Positions 15,849 to 25,197 are shown, counted from the first letter of the stretch. The stretch is DNA of 47,483 nt from an uncultured Flavobacteriales bacterium (GCA_905478795.1 CAJQJX010000068.1:1-47483), one strand, 5' to 3'. The notes: generated by a model not told the origin, from the sequence alone. A program made the numbers and translations.

Positions 15849-18074
15849 TCAGCGGCCTCCTTCTACTTCCTCGATGGGGCGTGCCATGTCTTTAGGAAGC
15901 TCTTTCATAGGATCTGGAGATGCGGTGACGAAGTCGATTTCGTCGATCAGATTCTGGGCGCCGGCCATCTTGTCGATCACCCACATGACGTAGCGGATGT
16001 CCACGCTGATGGTGCGCTGCAGTTCTGGCTCAAAGGCGATGTCGCCGCTCATGGCCTCCCAGTTTCCATCAAATGCGAGACCGATCAGGTCGCCATTCCC
16101 ATTGAGCACAGGGCTGCCTGAGTTTCCACCTGTGATGTCGTTGTTGGAGATAAAGCACAATACGAGGTCACCTTCTTCATCGGCGTAGCGGCCAAAGTCG
16201 CGCTGACGCAATAGCGTTTCCAATGTTCCGTCGACCACAAACTCTGGGTTGGAGTTGTCCTTCTTCTGAAGGATTCCGTCCGAAGTGGTCACGAAGTCGT
16301 AATGCACGGCGTCTGCTGGATCGTAGTCGCCTACGGTTCCATAGCTCAAGCGCATGGTTGAGTTGGCGTCGGGATACCATTTCTTGTCAGGATTCATGGC
16401 GCGAAGACCAGCGGTGAGCAGGCGGTAGCCCTTGTCGTACTTGCCTTGTTCTGGGGATGCAAAGTATCCGCGGTAGGTTTCAATGAGGCTCATGGCCGCT
16501 GCTACAGCGAGGTCCTTGTCCAGGGCCTTTTGGTCAGGGTTGGCCACAAAGGCTTCGAACCGCTCGGGGTCGGTCAAGAAACTCTTGGGGTACATCTTGT
16601 CCGCATAACGTGCAAAATCTCCCTTGTACTTGGAACGGACCGTCTCGAAGAATGCAGGCTGTTGGTCCTGGTCAATGTCCTCCATGTACTTGGTCATGAG
16701 CTGAACGAAGAGGTCGCGGTCAGTTTCTTGGTCGTAATCCTTAAAGAATCCAGCAGCACGTCCACGCAGACTCGCAGCGGCGGCGGCGGCACGATCCGCA
16801 TCCTCGCTGAAGAGGCCTTGAGCGCCCATGCCTACGCGGAAGGCGAACAGCATCAGGTCGCAACCAATGAGGCCAGCCTCGAGGGAGTACACTTGTCCCT
16901 TGACGGTGGCGTTGGTGTTCTCATAGTAAGTCTTGAGCAAGCCCAGTGCGGCCCCATACTCTTGCTTGAGCTCCGGTGAGCTGCCTATCCATGCGGTAAA
17001 CTCGTCTTCGATCCCTTTCTTTTTGCCGTATACATCGAGCGCCTTCAAACCCTTGGACTGTCCGATGTAGTACTTCCAGTAGTTGGCGGTTTGGGCATAT
17101 TTCGCAGCGTACTGAATGCGGACCGCTGGATCAGCATCCATGTGGGTCTTCATGGTCTGAAGCTTGAGGTCCCGCACGTCCACAACGCTGGGGTTGTACA
17201 AATCCAAAGCCTGCTGGATACCATGGCTGCTCAGGAAGCGGTCCGTGCTTCCGGGGTAGCCCATGATCATGGTGAAGTCGCCATTGTCGACGCCTTCGAG
17301 GCTGACCTTGAGGTGGCGCTTTGGAGCGTAAGGGATGTTGTCCTCGCTGTAATCGGCGGGGTTGCCGTCAGCGTCCGAATAGATGCGCAGCAAGGAGAAG
17401 TCTCCGGTGTGGCGCGGCCACATCCAGTTGTCGGTGTCGCCACCAAATTTTCCGATGCTTTCAGGCGGGTTGCCCACGAGACGGATATCGCTGTAGTCGC
17501 GGTACACGAAGAGGTAGAACTCGTTGCCGTGGTAGAAGCTCTTGATCTGTGGGCGGAAATCGGGACTGATGCCTTTCTCTTCCTCTTCGATTTGACCTAT
17601 TGCGGCCTGGATCGCGGCCTCGCGGTCGCTGTCGTCCATATCGGAAGTGACGTCGGCCAAAACACGTTCTGTCACGTCTTCGATGCGCTGCAAGAAGGTG
17701 ACGCTAAAGTCAGGAATGGGCTTCTCTTCGTCCAGTGACATGGCCCAGAATCCATTGGTCAAAATGTCGTCTTCCACCGTGCTGAATCCTTGGATGGCCC
17801 CATAGGCACAGTGGTGGTTGGTGAGCACAAGACCTTGGTCAGAGATGATCTCTGCCGTACAGCTTCCACCGTTTAGGGTGATGACCGCGTCCTTGAGACA
17901 GGCTTGGTTGAGCGAATAGATGTCCTCTGCGGAGAGGTTCAATCCCATTTGCTGCATTTCCGCTTCATTGATGCGCTGGAGCATGTGAAGGAGCCACATG
18001 CCTTCGTCGGCACGTGCTGTGGTTGCGGCGAGTTGGAAGGCTGCGAAGAGCAGCAGAAAGATGCGTTGCTTCAT
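15849..18074 (-). CDS. S46 family dipeptidyl peptidase (DPP7-like)
   Basis: This 741-residue exported serine peptidase removes dipeptides from peptide N-termini in the periplasm or at the outer surface. A signal peptide (about residues 1-22) precedes the mature protein. The chymotrypsin-like triad can be placed: His in LTNHHCAYG (H87/H88), Asp in GGDTDNWMWPRHTGDFSL, Ser652 in GGNSGSP. Eighteen residues after that Ser is Gly670 (AFDGNW). In P. gingivalis the matching position is Gly in DPP7 (hydrophobic P1) and Arg in DPP11 (acidic P1), so I infer DPP7-like specificity. It is monocistronic, with a strong terminator at its 3' side. Peptide breakdown fits the two M1 peptidases elsewhere in the window. 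Confidence 0.95.
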   Translation of the reverse strand: MKQRIFLLLFAAFQLAATTARADEGMWLLHMLQRINEAEMQQMGLNLSAEDIYSLNQACLKDAVITLNGGSCTAEIISDQGLVLTNHHCAYGAIQGFSTVEDDILTNGFWAMSLDEEKPIPDFSVTFLQRIEDVTERVLADVTSDMDDSDREAAIQAAIGQIEEEEKGISPDFRPQIKSFYHGNEFYLFVYRDYSDIRLVGNPPESIGKFGGDTDNWMWPRHTGDFSLLRIYSDADGNPADYSEDNIPYAPKRHLKVSLEGVDNGDFTMIMGYPGSTDRFLSSHGIQQALDLYNPSVVDVRDLKLQTMKTHMDADPAVRIQYAAKYAQTANYWKYYIGQSKGLKALDVYGKKKGIEDEFTAWIGSSPELKQEYGAALGLLKTYYENTNATVKGQVYSLEAGLIGCDLMLFAFRVGMGAQGLFSEDADRAAAAAASLRGRAAGFFKDYDQETDRDLFVQLMTKYMEDIDQDQQPAFFETVRSKYKGDFARYADKMYPKSFLTDPERFEAFVANPDQKALDKDLAVAAAMSLIETYRGYFASPEQGKYDKGYRLLTAGLRAMNPDKKWYPDANSTMRLSYGTVGDYDPADAVHYDFVTTSDGILQKKDNSNPEFVVDGTLETLLRQRDFGRYADEEGDLVLCFISNNDITGGNSGSPVLNGNGDLIGLAFDGNWEAMSGDIAFEPELQRTISVDIRYVMWVIDKMAGAQNLIDEIDFVTASPDPMKELPKDMARPIEEVEGGR

Positions 18075-18136
18075 GATGTTGTTCGTCGTTTGCGCCTGTC
18101 CATTGTCTCGAACCGATGCGGCGCGAAAATAGGAGG

Positions 18137-18148
18137 CGAAATGTTTCG
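18137..18148. repeat. Short inverted repeat upstream of the S46 peptidase
   Basis: CGAAA-TG-TTTCG lies in the 83-bp gap between the DUF6438 gene and the S46 peptidase start, beside a TATTTTCG -7-like element (minus strand). It may be a binding site or chance. Confidence 0.2.
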
Positions 18149-18157
18149 GTGGTGTTC

Positions 18158-18649
18158 TTAGTGTTCAGGTTTGGCTTCTGGAGTCCAAGCTGTAGCCTCA
18201 ATCAGGCTGTCGAGCGCGACATAGAGGCGATCGAGGTCTGGCCCATTGATGCGGTCCAAAACTTCATGACCGCCAAAACTCAACCTTTTTGAGGGCAGGT
18301 CTGTGACCAGCGGATTGTCATAAACGCCTGCTTTTTGGTCCAAACGGAGATCCGCCGCTATTTGAGCGAGGGCGCTCAGGTTCGGTTCAGACCACTGACC
18401 GGTGTGCACTCCAATCCAATCGACGTTTGCTCTGCCGGTGTATTGTGCCTGTCCATTGGCCTCAACCGAGAGTGAGAAGGCAGGACAGGGTCCAAAACAC
18501 ATGGACCGGGAATAGGAGAGCAGGGGCCCTTCTTTGACGGCCAAATAGGATTTTGGACCATGACATGCCGTGCAGCACACCAGCACGAATGCCCATCGCC
18601 AAAAGCCCAGAGCGGTGCAGACTTGGGCGCAGTGGAAGGGGGGCTTCAC
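18158..18649 (-). CDS. DUF6438-like exported protein
   Basis: This 163-residue protein has an N-terminal hydrophobic segment and a possible lipobox around CTAC (about residue 29), so it may be a lipoprotein. The mature part opens with the segment SRSMCFGPCPAFSLSVEANG, which carries the C-x(3)-CP-x-(F/Y)-SL-x(4)-G pattern I associate with DUF6438. Function unknown; the paired cysteines could form a disulfide. It starts at a GTG whose sequence overlaps the yidC stop as GTGA, so it is the last gene of the long ccm-yidC run and probably translationally coupled to yidC. Confidence 0.75.
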   Translation of the reverse strand: MKPPFHCAQVCTALGFWRWAFVLVCCTACHGPKSYLAVKEGPLLSYSRSMCFGPCPAFSLSVEANGQAQYTGRANVDWIGVHTGQWSEPNLSALAQIAADLRLDQKAGVYDNPLVTDLPSKRLSFGGHEVLDRINGPDLDRLYVALDSLIEATAWTPEAKPEH

Positions 18650-20448
18650 TTCTTGCGCTTTTGGTTGCGGGACTTGCGCGTTTGATCGCGCTGCTTTTTC
18701 ATGTCTTCTGCCCGCTGCTGCTGTTCCTTTTGCATGGCTTCGAGCCGCTGTGCAAACCCACTTTTCTTCTTCTCCTCCTTCGGTGTCGCTTGATTGGCTT
18801 CAATCTTCTCCCGGATTTTATCCTCGTTGATGAAGAATTTCTTGACGGCGGTGACCTGTCCGATGGTCACGACATTGGCCATGAAGTAATACAGGCTCAA
18901 GCCACTGGCGTAGCGGTTAAAGAAGAACAACATGAACAGCGGCATGATGCGCATCATGATCCGCATATCTGGCATCCCAGGTTGGGTGGGCGCTGCCTGC
19001 TGTGCCATGTTTTGGTTGGCGTAGATGAACATGGAGCCAGCCATCAGCAAGGTGAATCCCGATACGTGTGCCCCATAGAATGGGATTTCAAATGGCAGGT
19101 TCAGGATGCTGTCGTAAGCGGCGAGGTCATCGGCCCACAAGAAGGATTTTCCGCGCAGCTCGATGTTGGCCGGGAAGAACCGGAACATGGCATAGAGGAG
19201 GGGGGCTTGAATAAGCTGTGGGATGCAGCCTGCGATGGGGTTCACTCCGCTGTCTCGGTACAGCTTCATCGTCTCCTGCTGCCTTTGCATGGCATCCTCT
19301 TGGTCCGGATACTTCTGGTTGATGGTTTCTAAATCCGGTTTGAGAAGGCGCATTTTGGCCGAGCTCACATAGTTCTTCCAAGTAATGGGGAAGAGGACCG
19401 ATTTGATCAGGAGGGTCATCATCAGGACAATGAGTCCTGCGGAGCCGATGTACTGAGCCAAAAATGAATACACCCAGAAGATGATGTTGCGGTTGATCCA
19501 GCCGAAAATCCACCATCCAAAGTCAATGACCCGTCCAATTTCACCCCACCCCGTGGTGCCAAGGGCGTTGACATCATTGGGGCCAAAATAGAATTGCACT
19601 GCAGCGATTTCCCGACCGTCGATGTCCGAAGTGGGCAGGGTCACGTCCATGCCAAACCTCATGTTGATGGTCGTGTCTTCTTCGTTGACCGGTGGAAGGC
19701 TCCGGAGTTTGCCCGAATTGAAGCCTGCTTCGCTGCCTACGATGGCAGAGAAGTAGTTCTGTTTGAACGCCACCCATTCGACTGGATCTTCAATTTCTGC
19801 TTCGTCGTCTCGTCCCTCATAGAGGTAGTCGCGTCCGTGGCCTTGCTCCCGGTAGTAGATGCTGCTGCGTTGGCGCTCCCATTCCAGGCCTTTCTCGTTG
19901 TGGCGCCCATCGGCTTGCCATTGGAAGCCCACTTCGCCTCGGGCGTCTTTGAACTGTGCCTGCGCATTGAGGATGTAGCCATCAAGGGTGTAGGTGAGTT
20001 TTCGCAATGGACCGTCGCCACGGGCGGTAAGGACCACTTTTTCTGGCGTCGATGTCTCCACGTCGAACCGTTGGTTGTAAGAGGCTTCTCCGCGCGACAC
20101 CCAGTTCACATCCGAACCGTTCTCTGTCCACAGTTGAATGGGCTCTTTGCTCCAATAATCCAAATAGCCGTCCTTCAGTTCCGCCTTGACGAGATTGGCG
20201 CCATCCGTAGAAATCTCGACTTCAAGTTCTGCAGATGCCAACAGTAATGTTTGAGACACATACGTGCTGTCTGCGAGTAAGGCGGCCTCCGCGCTGGGCA
20301 GATCGATGACCTCTTCAGGTGTCTCTGGCGCAGGCGCAGCGGTGGTGGCAGCGTTCTCCGATACTTCGGGGACGGGCACGAAATACAGCTGATACACGAT
20401 GACCATCGCGAAAATCAGCACGAAACCAGTAATGGTATTGCGATCCAT
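18646..20448 (-). CDS. yidC: Membrane protein insertase YidC
   Basis: YidC inserts and folds inner-membrane proteins alone or with SecYEG. The 600-residue product has an N-terminal TM (about residues 5-23), a large periplasmic beta-sandwich domain (about 60-350) and the five-TM insertase core. The core segment LLIKSVLFPITWKNYVSSAK carries a Lys where E. coli has the groove Arg366. QLIQAPLLYAMFRFFP follows, then hydrophobic hairpins. The extreme C-terminus (about 555-600) is strongly basic, as expected for ribosome contact. It lies 20 bp downstream of the KdsC-like gene and is followed by the overlapping DUF6438 gene. Confidence 0.97.
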   Translation of the reverse strand: MDRNTITGFVLIFAMVIVYQLYFVPVPEVSENAATTAAPAPETPEEVIDLPSAEAALLADSTYVSQTLLLASAELEVEISTDGANLVKAELKDGYLDYWSKEPIQLWTENGSDVNWVSRGEASYNQRFDVETSTPEKVVLTARGDGPLRKLTYTLDGYILNAQAQFKDARGEVGFQWQADGRHNEKGLEWERQRSSIYYREQGHGRDYLYEGRDDEAEIEDPVEWVAFKQNYFSAIVGSEAGFNSGKLRSLPPVNEEDTTINMRFGMDVTLPTSDIDGREIAAVQFYFGPNDVNALGTTGWGEIGRVIDFGWWIFGWINRNIIFWVYSFLAQYIGSAGLIVLMMTLLIKSVLFPITWKNYVSSAKMRLLKPDLETINQKYPDQEDAMQRQQETMKLYRDSGVNPIAGCIPQLIQAPLLYAMFRFFPANIELRGKSFLWADDLAAYDSILNLPFEIPFYGAHVSGFTLLMAGSMFIYANQNMAQQAAPTQPGMPDMRIMMRIMPLFMLFFFNRYASGLSLYYFMANVVTIGQVTAVKKFFINEDKIREKIEANQATPKEEKKKSGFAQRLEAMQKEQQQRAEDMKKQRDQTRKSRNQKRKK

Positions 20449-20468
20449 AGGGCGGCAAACTTAAGGGT

Positions 20469-21005
20469 TCACCACGCGTGTGCGCGGTCATTCATCCACA
20501 GTCCTTTCACTTTCATGGCCTGTTCGAGGATATCCCTCACACAACCAGCGCCTCCGGGAATGGGACTCACGTAATCTGAAACGGCGCGCACCTCGGGTAC
20601 GGCGTCATGCGGACAGCAAGCCAAGCCTGCTGCGTTCAAGACGGGAATGTCCGGGATGTCGTCGCCCATGTAGCAAACCTGCTCGGGTTTCACTCCCCAG
20701 CGCTCGCAAAGCGATTCAAACTCACCCAGTTTTTCGGCGGCCCCCATGATGACCTCTGTAACGCCCAGTCCATTCATGCGCCTCACTACCTCTTCACTGC
20801 GCCCACCAGAAATCATGGCCAGCTTCATGCCGCATTTGGCGGCGTGCTGAACAGCGTAACCGTCCCGGGTACTGGCGGTGCGCACTTGCTCTCCTCCAGG
20901 CATCAAAAAGACGGTTCCATTGGTAAAAACACCGTCGTTGTCAAACACAAAAGCTTCAATCTGCTGAAGCCTTTGCTTGAAAGGGTGGGAGGAGGTTGTG
21001 TCCAT
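20469..21005 (-). CDS. HAD phosphatase, KdsC-like
   Basis: This 178-residue haloacid-dehalogenase-type phosphatase of the capless C0 class resembles KdsC, which dephosphorylates KDO-8-phosphate for lipopolysaccharide synthesis. Motif I is VFDNDGVFTNG with nucleophile Asp22 and acid/base Asp24. Motif II is ISGG(R)SE, the motif III Lys lies in AAEKLGEFE, and motif IV is YMGDDIPDIPVL. The length and GG-x-G-x-VRD-(I/L) end fit KdsC. Exact substrate not proven. Its first 50 bp overlap the end of the DUF2520 gene. In Bacteroidota these two families often lie together, from memory. Confidence 0.88.
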   Translation of the reverse strand: MDTTSSHPFKQRLQQIEAFVFDNDGVFTNGTVFLMPGGEQVRTASTRDGYAVQHAAKCGMKLAMISGGRSEEVVRRMNGLGVTEVIMGAAEKLGEFESLCERWGVKPEQVCYMGDDIPDIPVLNAAGLACCPHDAVPEVRAVSDYVSPIPGGAGCVRDILEQAMKVKGLWMNDRAHAW

Positions 21006-21747
21006 GGTGGTGCAAGATGCGGTTGGTCAGAATGCGGTGCAAAGTGGCGAGGTCCGACTGCTCTTGTGTGGCGTGCGTGAGGACTTCGGCTTGCTGGTTG
21101 AGGGTGTCCCTGTCGTTCCGAACGGCAGGTCCAGAGACTGTACTGAGTGCCTGTCCTTTGAGCGCGTTGGCGACGCTTTCCAGTACAAGGGGAGCGAGCA
21201 TGTCCAATGAAAGGCTGTGCTTTTCTAGATAGGTTTCGACGGTTCCGAGCCAAGCGGCCGTGAGGTTGCCGGAAAGAACAGCACCCAGGTGCAGGGCGCT
21301 GCGGGATTCCGACGTGAGGGAGAATGCCAAAGGGGTCAATTGCTGGGCCCATTCAAACCAGACAGGGTTTTCCGTTTCTACTGCCAAGGGCATGGTACTC
21401 CAGTCTGGGGTTTGTCCCGTTACGAAGGTCATCGGGGGCCACATGACAGCGCGGTCTTGCGGCGGTACGGGCAAAGCGCTCAAGGGAACGGCCCCGGCAT
21501 GGTGGGCGATCAATGTGCCCGGTTTGAGTCCGGGAGCAATCTGCTGGGCGACTGGGGCAATGGCGCCGTCCGGAACGGCAATGAACACAGCGTCGGCCTC
21601 CACGTGGTGTTGCCACTCGCTCAAGTCCCGGACATCTCCAGAGGGTGTCCGTCCCCAACGTTGGGTGCGGACGCCCAAATCGAGCAGTCGGTCTGCCCAA
21701 TGACGTCCCAAGCGCCCTTGTCCTATGACGTGTGCGCTTTGGATCAT
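20956..21747 (-). CDS. DUF2520 / Rossmann-fold NADP-binding protein
   Basis: This 263-residue protein opens with a nucleotide-binding loop in HVIGQGRLGRHWADRL (G-x-G-x-x-G). It continues with IAVPDGAIAPVAQQI and the HHAGAVPLSAL segment typical of DUF2520 and F420/NADP oxidoreductase-like proteins; a helical C-terminal domain follows. No substrate is known. The ATG at 21747 overlaps the ccmF stop as ATGA, which fixes the start against a longer open frame reaching 21915. The 3' end overlaps the KdsC-like gene by 50 bp. Confidence 0.85.
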   Translation of the reverse strand: MIQSAHVIGQGRLGRHWADRLLDLGVRTQRWGRTPSGDVRDLSEWQHHVEADAVFIAVPDGAIAPVAQQIAPGLKPGTLIAHHAGAVPLSALPVPPQDRAVMWPPMTFVTGQTPDWSTMPLAVETENPVWFEWAQQLTPLAFSLTSESRSALHLGAVLSGNLTAAWLGTVETYLEKHSLSLDMLAPLVLESVANALKGQALSTVSGPAVRNDRDTLNQQAEVLTHATQEQSDLATLHRILTNRILHHHGHNLLPPFQAKASAD

Positions 21748-24560
21748 GAGTCCTTCTGACGGGATGGTCGGAGACGTTGGGTTTTCCTGCGTTGGCGCAC
21801 GGCCATGAGGGCACCACTTGTCATGATCAGACACCCCAACCACAGCAGGTTGATCTGGGGAAAGACAGTGGCTTGCATCACAATAAAGTCCCTGCGAATG
21901 GAGAGGTTTTCCCACACCACGGTTTCAAAGGTGGCTTCTGCCGGTCGGAAGCCGTCAATCCGCAGTTTGACCCCGCGGTTTTCGAGGGTGACCATGTCCG
22001 GAATGACCAGGCTGTCTCGCACGATGTACAACGCCACAAAGTTGGTGTCAGCGCCACCACCCGCGAGCCTGAAATGGGCAGCAACAGCGAGGTCCTTGTC
22101 CAAGAGCCCATAGGAGGGCTTCTCCTCGAGCTTCACAGCTGAAATGGAGTCCAGGGCCAACATAGACCTGCCGATCACCAGGCTGTCTCGCCTCATGAGG
22201 TCGTGCTTGCGTCCATCCATCCAGCCGTTTTCGTCGGCTTCCGGTTCCGAAACGCGGCCCCATTTGATGTGGGTGTAAAGGTCGCGGTTCCAGAATCGCT
22301 TGGTGTCCGGCTCCGGGGCATTGCCCATTTGTTCATTGAGCTGAATGCGTGGTTCTAAGGTGAACGCATAGGGCCCTGGTTTTCCTGCAGACCAAGGTTT
22401 AGATTGGGTTTTCTGCCTTTCGTTGGGGATGGGTACAAAAGTCCAGTGGTCTTCAAGGTCCTCGGTGAACCGGGGCGAAGCGGTGTGGTCCTCCGTGCAC
22501 TGAAACAGGAACCCTTCGTTGGAAACAACCTGTCCTGTCGCATAGGAAGCAGGGAGGGTTTCGAAATATTCTACCGCAAATTTTGCGTGAATCCCGTCCT
22601 GCCTGCGCTCTTGGTAGCAGACGTAATAGGGGCCCAGGGCGACCGTGTCGCCTTGAAGCAGCAGCAGGTCTTCCTCATTGGACAGCGACTCGTTGAGCAT
22701 CGCCAAATCACCAAATCGGTTTTGGCTGATGATGTCCTTTTTCGCATTGGACAACACAGATCCAAAAATGACCAGCGCAAATCCGATGTGGGCTATGCTG
22801 GCTCCTGCATGGTCCCATTGCCCTTTGAGTCCTTGGAAGATGTAGTCTGCATTGGCGCCCGCCGACCACAGGCAGGCAAACAACAGGGCTACCCGGGGCG
22901 CTTCCCAAGCTTCAAAACCGTAGGTCCAAGAGACAATAGCGGTCAGCACTGAGGCGGTCAGCAAGCTGCGCAGAAGCTTTAGAAACAAGCCCGCTCCGCT
23001 GTTGCTCTTGTACCGCAAGTATTGCGTGAAAGCGGTGATGCTGATGAAAAGAAAGGCCAAGGGGACTTGGATGGCGTGATAGGTCGCGTCAAAGTCTGTA
23101 CCCGGGGCTAGATCGTGGGCCGCCAACTTGCGCGCCAGATCGCTGCCTGTGGATTGATGCAGGCGCTCAAACCAACCGCTAAAGGGCTCCAGAAAGTGAT
23201 TGAACACGGGCAGGCTTGTTTGGAAGCTGATGTGCACCGCAGAAGCGAACATGAGCATGCCTCCTACGAACATCCAGAACTCCCGCGTCCAGATGGGGCT
23301 TTCGGTGTCCGTGCGGGGCAGGTTCTTGAGGTGCCCGCGCAAGACGGCAAGCGCCATGACCAGGAGCAGTCCAAGGGTGCACAGTGCGGGGTCGGCTACC
23401 GCAATGCCCACTGCCAAAACAGCTTGAAGGCCGCCAAAGACCACCCGGTCCCTTCCAGGTGGCAACATGAGGGTACAGAGAAGGGCGCAACAAGCGAGCA
23501 AAAACCCAAGGAGCTGGGGCAGAATCCCACTGTCTACAAAACTGTGTACCGAGGTGTCACCGAGAATGCCGCTCTTGGTCAAGAAGGTGGAGTATACCAC
23601 GAGCAAAAAGCCCAAAGCGATCATTAAATAGGTGGCGGTGATGGCGGTGCCAGGTTTGGCTTTGTTGATCAGCAACAGGTGCGCTCCGGCGACCAGAACG
23701 AGCCAGGGCACCAGTGAGCTGTTCTCTACTGGATCCCAAGCCCAGAACCCTCCAAAACTGAGTGCTTCGTATGCCCAAGCGCCGCCCATGAGGATGCCAG
23801 CCCCGAGAATAGCTACGCCAAAGAATGCCCAAGGAATGGCCCTTCCCATCCAGGAGCGGTGATCTTGGGTCCACAGGCCAGAGAGCGCAAGCGCAAAGGG
23901 CATCAGGGTACTGGCGAATCCTAGAAATAGAGTGGGAGGGTGGATTACCATCCAGTAATTCTGGAGCAGTGGGTTGAGTCCCTGGCCATCCGCAAACTGT
24001 GGGATGAGCCTTAGGTAGTCGGCGTTCAAAGTCCAAGGCAAACCGTGATTTTGCGGGGCTTCTCGCAACAATAGAAACGGATCGAGTCCGAATTGAAAGT
24101 CCCCAAACCACAGGCCGAGCAACATAGAACTCAAGCCAGTAAGAACCCCTGTATGGATGGCCATGACGGGGGCTTCAAAAGCCCCTGGACTTCGCCGGAG
24201 GAAGATGATGACCAAGACGAGCATCCAACACATCCAGAGCAGGAATCCTCCTTCTTGGCCTCCCCAAAAACTGGCGATGACCAGGCCAAATGACATGGCG
24301 TCATTGAGGTGTTTCCAGATGTACTGGAACTCATACCGGTGGCTGAAGATCAGCAGGAACATCAATGCGCTGGCCGCAAAGAGCCCTGTGGCTTGAAAGC
24401 GGAAGCCCCAGCGGCCGAGTTTGAGCCAGTGCTCGTCGTTGTTGCGAACGGCTTTGGTGTAACCGATGGTCGCGGCGATGCCACCGGCAAAAGCCAATGC
24501 GAGCAAAAGGCGGCCCAATGAGGCGGCCCAGGTCCATTCTCCGGTGTAGGCGATGTCCAC
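21744..24560 (-). CDS. ccmF: Cytochrome c heme lyase CcmF (CcsA/CcmF family)
   Basis: CcmF attaches heme to apocytochrome c in the inner membrane. This 938-residue form is much longer than E. coli CcmF (about 650). About 15 TM segments fill the first 660 residues. The heme-handling WWD motif lies in GGFWAWDPVENSS with downstream LLLINKAKPG. The remaining 270 residues form a large periplasmic domain with one more TM near the end (NLLWLGCLIMTSGALMA). The start is a GTG at 24560, 21 bp after ccmE. The stop overlaps the DUF2520 start. I see no separate ccmH or ccmI in the window. Confidence 0.95.
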   Translation of the reverse strand: MDIAYTGEWTWAASLGRLLLALAFAGGIAATIGYTKAVRNNDEHWLKLGRWGFRFQATGLFAASALMFLLIFSHRYEFQYIWKHLNDAMSFGLVIASFWGGQEGGFLLWMCWMLVLVIIFLRRSPGAFEAPVMAIHTGVLTGLSSMLLGLWFGDFQFGLDPFLLLREAPQNHGLPWTLNADYLRLIPQFADGQGLNPLLQNYWMVIHPPTLFLGFASTLMPFALALSGLWTQDHRSWMGRAIPWAFFGVAILGAGILMGGAWAYEALSFGGFWAWDPVENSSLVPWLVLVAGAHLLLINKAKPGTAITATYLMIALGFLLVVYSTFLTKSGILGDTSVHSFVDSGILPQLLGFLLACCALLCTLMLPPGRDRVVFGGLQAVLAVGIAVADPALCTLGLLLVMALAVLRGHLKNLPRTDTESPIWTREFWMFVGGMLMFASAVHISFQTSLPVFNHFLEPFSGWFERLHQSTGSDLARKLAAHDLAPGTDFDATYHAIQVPLAFLFISITAFTQYLRYKSNSGAGLFLKLLRSLLTASVLTAIVSWTYGFEAWEAPRVALLFACLWSAGANADYIFQGLKGQWDHAGASIAHIGFALVIFGSVLSNAKKDIISQNRFGDLAMLNESLSNEEDLLLLQGDTVALGPYYVCYQERRQDGIHAKFAVEYFETLPASYATGQVVSNEGFLFQCTEDHTASPRFTEDLEDHWTFVPIPNERQKTQSKPWSAGKPGPYAFTLEPRIQLNEQMGNAPEPDTKRFWNRDLYTHIKWGRVSEPEADENGWMDGRKHDLMRRDSLVIGRSMLALDSISAVKLEEKPSYGLLDKDLAVAAHFRLAGGGADTNFVALYIVRDSLVIPDMVTLENRGVKLRIDGFRPAEATFETVVWENLSIRRDFIVMQATVFPQINLLWLGCLIMTSGALMAVRQRRKTQRLRPSRQKDS

Positions 24561-24581
24561 TGTGGTGAGGGTCTCCGTTGG

Positions 24582-24989
24582 TTAGTTGGCTTCGGGGGTG
24601 GCTTCCGCCAAACTGTGGCTGTCCTCGTTGTACTTGCTGGGACACTTCATGAGCATATCGGTGGCAATGAACCGGCCGTTTTCCACTTTTCCGTAGAGGT
24701 CGATGGACTCGCTTTGCTCGAGTCCCGTTGGCTTGGATTCTTTCAGCAAGACTTCTTGGACTTGACCATTCTTGTCCCGCATGTGAAAGCGTGTCTCTGC
24801 CACTGCTTTTTCAGGATCGTATTGGACAGGGTGTTCTCTGTCCAACGTACCCGAAACCTTGAACTCGATCCCCGGCTCGGCGAAGGCGCGCGCAAACACA
24901 ACGGATTCGCTGTTCTGGGTAAATACGCTGAACAAGGCACCGAGTAGGACGGCGACCAGTAAGATGACGACGATGTTGAAGCGGCTCAT
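24582..24989 (-). CDS. ccmE: Cytochrome c maturation heme chaperone CcmE, CxxxY type
   Basis: CcmE takes heme from CcmC and hands it to CcmF. This 135-residue protein has one N-terminal TM (about residues 5-24) and an OB-fold domain. The OB-fold contains KVSGTL, then RFHMRDKNGQVQEVLLKESKPTGLEQSESIDLYG. The E. coli heme-binding motif HDENY is replaced by CPSKY, so the covalent site is Cys116 with Tyr120 (C-x(3)-Y). Such a Cys-type CcmE is known from archaea and some sulfate reducers. The ATG at 24989 is preferred to a TTG six bases earlier. It lies 25 bp after the ccmD-like gene and 21 bp before ccmF. Confidence 0.95.
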   Translation of the reverse strand: MSRFNIVVILLVAVLLGALFSVFTQNSESVVFARAFAEPGIEFKVSGTLDREHPVQYDPEKAVAETRFHMRDKNGQVQEVLLKESKPTGLEQSESIDLYGKVENGRFIATDMLMKCPSKYNEDSHSLAEATPEAN

Positions 24990-25014
24990 GTTCAAGTGTT
25001 CTGGATCGACAAAC

Positions 25015-25188
25015 TCAAGACTTGTCTGAACGAGATTCCTTCTCGAGTTGGCTGAGTCGGCGGTCCATGCGCCACAATGAGACGGCGATTCCAGCGAGAA
25101 TGATCAAGGCGACACCCGTGACCACGTGGGCTTTTCCGCTTCCAAAGAAGAAACCTTCAAGGCTGTTCAAAAGGAGGAGTGCATTCAT
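25015..25188 (-). CDS. ccmD: Small single-TM protein, CcmD-like
   Basis: This 57-residue ORF lies between ccmC (9 bp away) and ccmE (25 bp away). A short N-terminal segment containing LEGFFFGSGKAH is followed by one TM (about residues 21-38, VVTGVALIILAGIAVSLW) and a charged helix (RMDRRLSQLEKESRS). Size, single TM followed by basic cytoplasmic end, and position match CcmD, which releases holo-CcmE from the CcmABCD complex. Sequence similarity alone would be too weak at this size, so the call relies on context. Confidence 0.8.
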   Translation of the reverse strand: MNALLLLNSLEGFFFGSGKAHVVTGVALIILAGIAVSLWRMDRRLSQLEKESRSDKS

Positions 25189-25197
25189 TGTTCGGGG

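Noticed and set aside
17091-17738. 215-codon open frame opposite the S46 peptidase
   Set aside because: Shadow of a conserved gene, low-complexity translation.
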